Assembly: GCA_029549845.1 (NCBI GenBank)
Contig: JAKPIL010000128.1
Span: 1 to 13,118 of the forward strand
Origin: a bacterium
GTDB lineage: Bacteria; Patescibacteriota; Saccharimonadia; Saccharimonadales; UBA4665
Direction of reading: 5' to 3'
Length of the DNA stretch: 13,118 nucleotides
Shown: positions 12,114 through 13,118 of the stretch, piece after piece
Layout: each line of letters starts with the position of its first letter
Numbering within the stretch: position 1 is the stretch's first letter
Translations under genes and position numbers: made by a program
The notes under the pieces: model-generated
The model's database searches: none
What the model was told of the DNA's origin: nothing
What the model saw: the letters and a program-made list of their open reading frames with translations, nothing else

Positions 12114-13118
12114 CCCCAAAGATAAACTAGAACAAGCCAAAGCGGCTCTGCTGGTAAAAGCAAAGGCAGCCGGCACTATTGATGCCAAAGAAATTTCAGA
12201 AATATTTCCCGACACCCCAGAGAATGTCGAAGCACTCGATGCGCTGTACACCGAGCTTACCGAAGCCGGTGTGGACGTGAAGGCACCAGAAGAACCGGTG
12301 CTGGCAGAGCTGAGCGACGAGTGGCTCATAGAGGAAGAAGAGGAAGAAGAGATTCTTCTGGAAGACCAAACGTATTTGGACGACATCGCTGACGACTCCG
12401 TGCGGTTGTATCTGCGTGAGATTGGTAAGATTCCACTACTGAGTGCCGAAGAAGAACTGGCGCTTGCAAAGCGCGTGGTTGCTGGCGACAAGGAAGCTAA
12501 AGACCAAATGGCCGAAGCAAACATGCGCCTCGTTGTGTCTATAGCCAAGCGGTATGTTGGGCGTGGGCTTGACCTGCTGGACCTCATTCAGGAAGGCAAT
12601 ACCGGGCTGCTTCGCGCTGTTGAGAAGTTTGACCCAGATAAGGGCTTCAAGTTTAGTACCTACGCTACCTGGTGGATTCGCCAGGCTATTACCCGCGCCA
12701 TTGCCGACCAAGCGCGCACCATCCGTATCCCCGTTCACATGGTGGAAACCATAAATAAGCTCCTGCGCACCCAGCGTCGCCTGACGCAGGAATACAACCG
12801 TGAGCCTACCAACGCAGAAATTGCCAAAGAGATGGAAATAGACGAGGCCAAGGTTGAGCACATCATGAAAATTAAGCAGGATATTTCGAGCCTCGATGCG
12901 AGCATTCGTGACGACGAAGAAGAATCTGTGCTGGCTGACTTCATCGAAGACGAAGACACCATTACGCCAGAAGAATCAGCCACCGGCCAGCTGCTAAAAG
13001 AGCAGGTGAAAGACATGCTTTCTGCCCTGACAGAACGAGAACAAAAGATACTGAAACTGCGCTCTGGGCTGGAGGACGGCAAACAGCACACGCTGGAAGA
13101 AGTCGGCCAAGAGTTTAG
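12097..13118 (+). CDS. rpoD: Primary RNA polymerase sigma factor, 5' part (cut by window end)
   Basis: Housekeeping sigma-70/sigma-A directing core RNA polymerase to -10/-35 promoters. Visible are 340 codons. A short region 1.1-like N-terminus (about 1-70) is followed by an acidic run of seven Glu (79-85), then region 1.2 (DDSVRLYLREIGKIPLLSAEEE, starting near 99). Region 2 includes NMRLVVSIAKRYVGRGLDLLDLIQEGN and the promoter-melting FSTYATWWIRQAITRAI. Region 3 starts around TIRIPVHMVETINKL, and region 4.1 is in LTEREQKILKLRSGLEDG. The frame leaves the window in region 4.2 just after EEVGQEF. Start is GTG at 12097, supported by a strong Shine-Dalgarno AAGGAG (12085-12090) with 6-nt spacing, and it overlaps the dnaG stop by 17 nt. 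The first helices and MAPKND start have no in-frame ATG alternative nearby. Confidence 0.96.
   Translation, partial: MAPKNDPKDKLEQAKAALLVKAKAAGTIDAKEISEIFPDTPENVEALDALYTELTEAGVDVKAPEEPVLAELSDEWLIEEEEEEEILLEDQTYLDDIADDSVRLYLREIGKIPLLSAEEELALAKRVVAGDKEAKDQMAEANMRLVVSIAKRYVGRGLDLLDLIQEGNTGLLRAVEKFDPDKGFKFSTYATWWIRQAITRAIADQARTIRIPVHMVETINKLLRTQRRLTQEYNREPTNAEIAKEMEIDEAKVEHIMKIKQDISSLDASIRDDEEESVLADFIEDEDTITPEESATGQLLKEQVKDMLSALTEREQKILKLRSGLEDGKQHTLEEVGQEF

Noticed and set aside
12072..13091. Long Ser-rich minus-strand open frames opposite rpoD
   Set aside because: They are mirror frames produced by Glu/Asp/Ala-rich coding sequence of the sigma factor and show no family features.

Overview
This 13.1-kb window holds 15 protein-coding genes, cut at both ends, and reads as chromosomal sequence from a Candidate Phyla Radiation bacterium, most likely a Candidatus Saccharibacteria (TM7) relative. 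That placement is inferred from gene content, from a primase without zinc ligands, and from the small ORFan membrane proteins; no search was run. TGA is a normal stop (mscL, orn, dnaG), which argues against the UGA-recoding Gracilibacteria/Absconditabacteria. No tRNA, rRNA, CRISPR array or intact insertion sequence was found.

Layout. 1-1338: the 3' two-thirds of arginyl-tRNA synthetase (argS), with a short imperfect-palindrome repeat inserted in frame near its C-terminal domain. 1353-2137: mscL and msrB, overlapping by 3 nt, msrB starting with TTG. 2246-3288: an HxlR-type regulator divergent from a flavin-dependent NADPH reductase, with nested inverted repeats over the shared promoter region, a probable redox/electrophile response pair. 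3456-4079: a small NAD(P)-binding oxidoreductase. 4080-4465: a 386-nt gene-poor stretch packed with hairpins. 4466-6985: a four-gene overlapping operon of oligoribonuclease (orn) and three tandem paralogous HAD phosphatases. 7004-8582: a CapA-like membrane-anchored or lipoprotein enzyme and a MmcQ/YjbR protein. 8611-10273: two divergent single-pass membrane proteins of unknown function. 10329-13118: dnaG and rpoD, overlapping by 17 nt, the core of the classical macromolecular-synthesis operon; rpoD runs off the window.

The broadest pattern is in the gene starts. Genes that begin a transcription unit (mscL, the oxidoreductase, orn, the CapA-like gene, yjbR, dnaG and the minus-strand Pro/Gln-rich gene) have a TATACT-like -10 box about 5-8 nt before the ATG and no convincing Shine-Dalgarno, as expected for leaderless mRNAs. 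Operon-internal genes (HAD 2, HAD 3, rpoD) and the flavin reductase have clear Shine-Dalgarno sequences. Initiation mode therefore seems to follow operon position.

No wholly new multi-gene system was recognised. The parts most worth a second look are the in-frame palindrome in argS, the hairpin cluster upstream of orn, the orn-HAD-HAD-HAD operon, the zinc-less DnaG, and the divergent HxlR/reductase operator.
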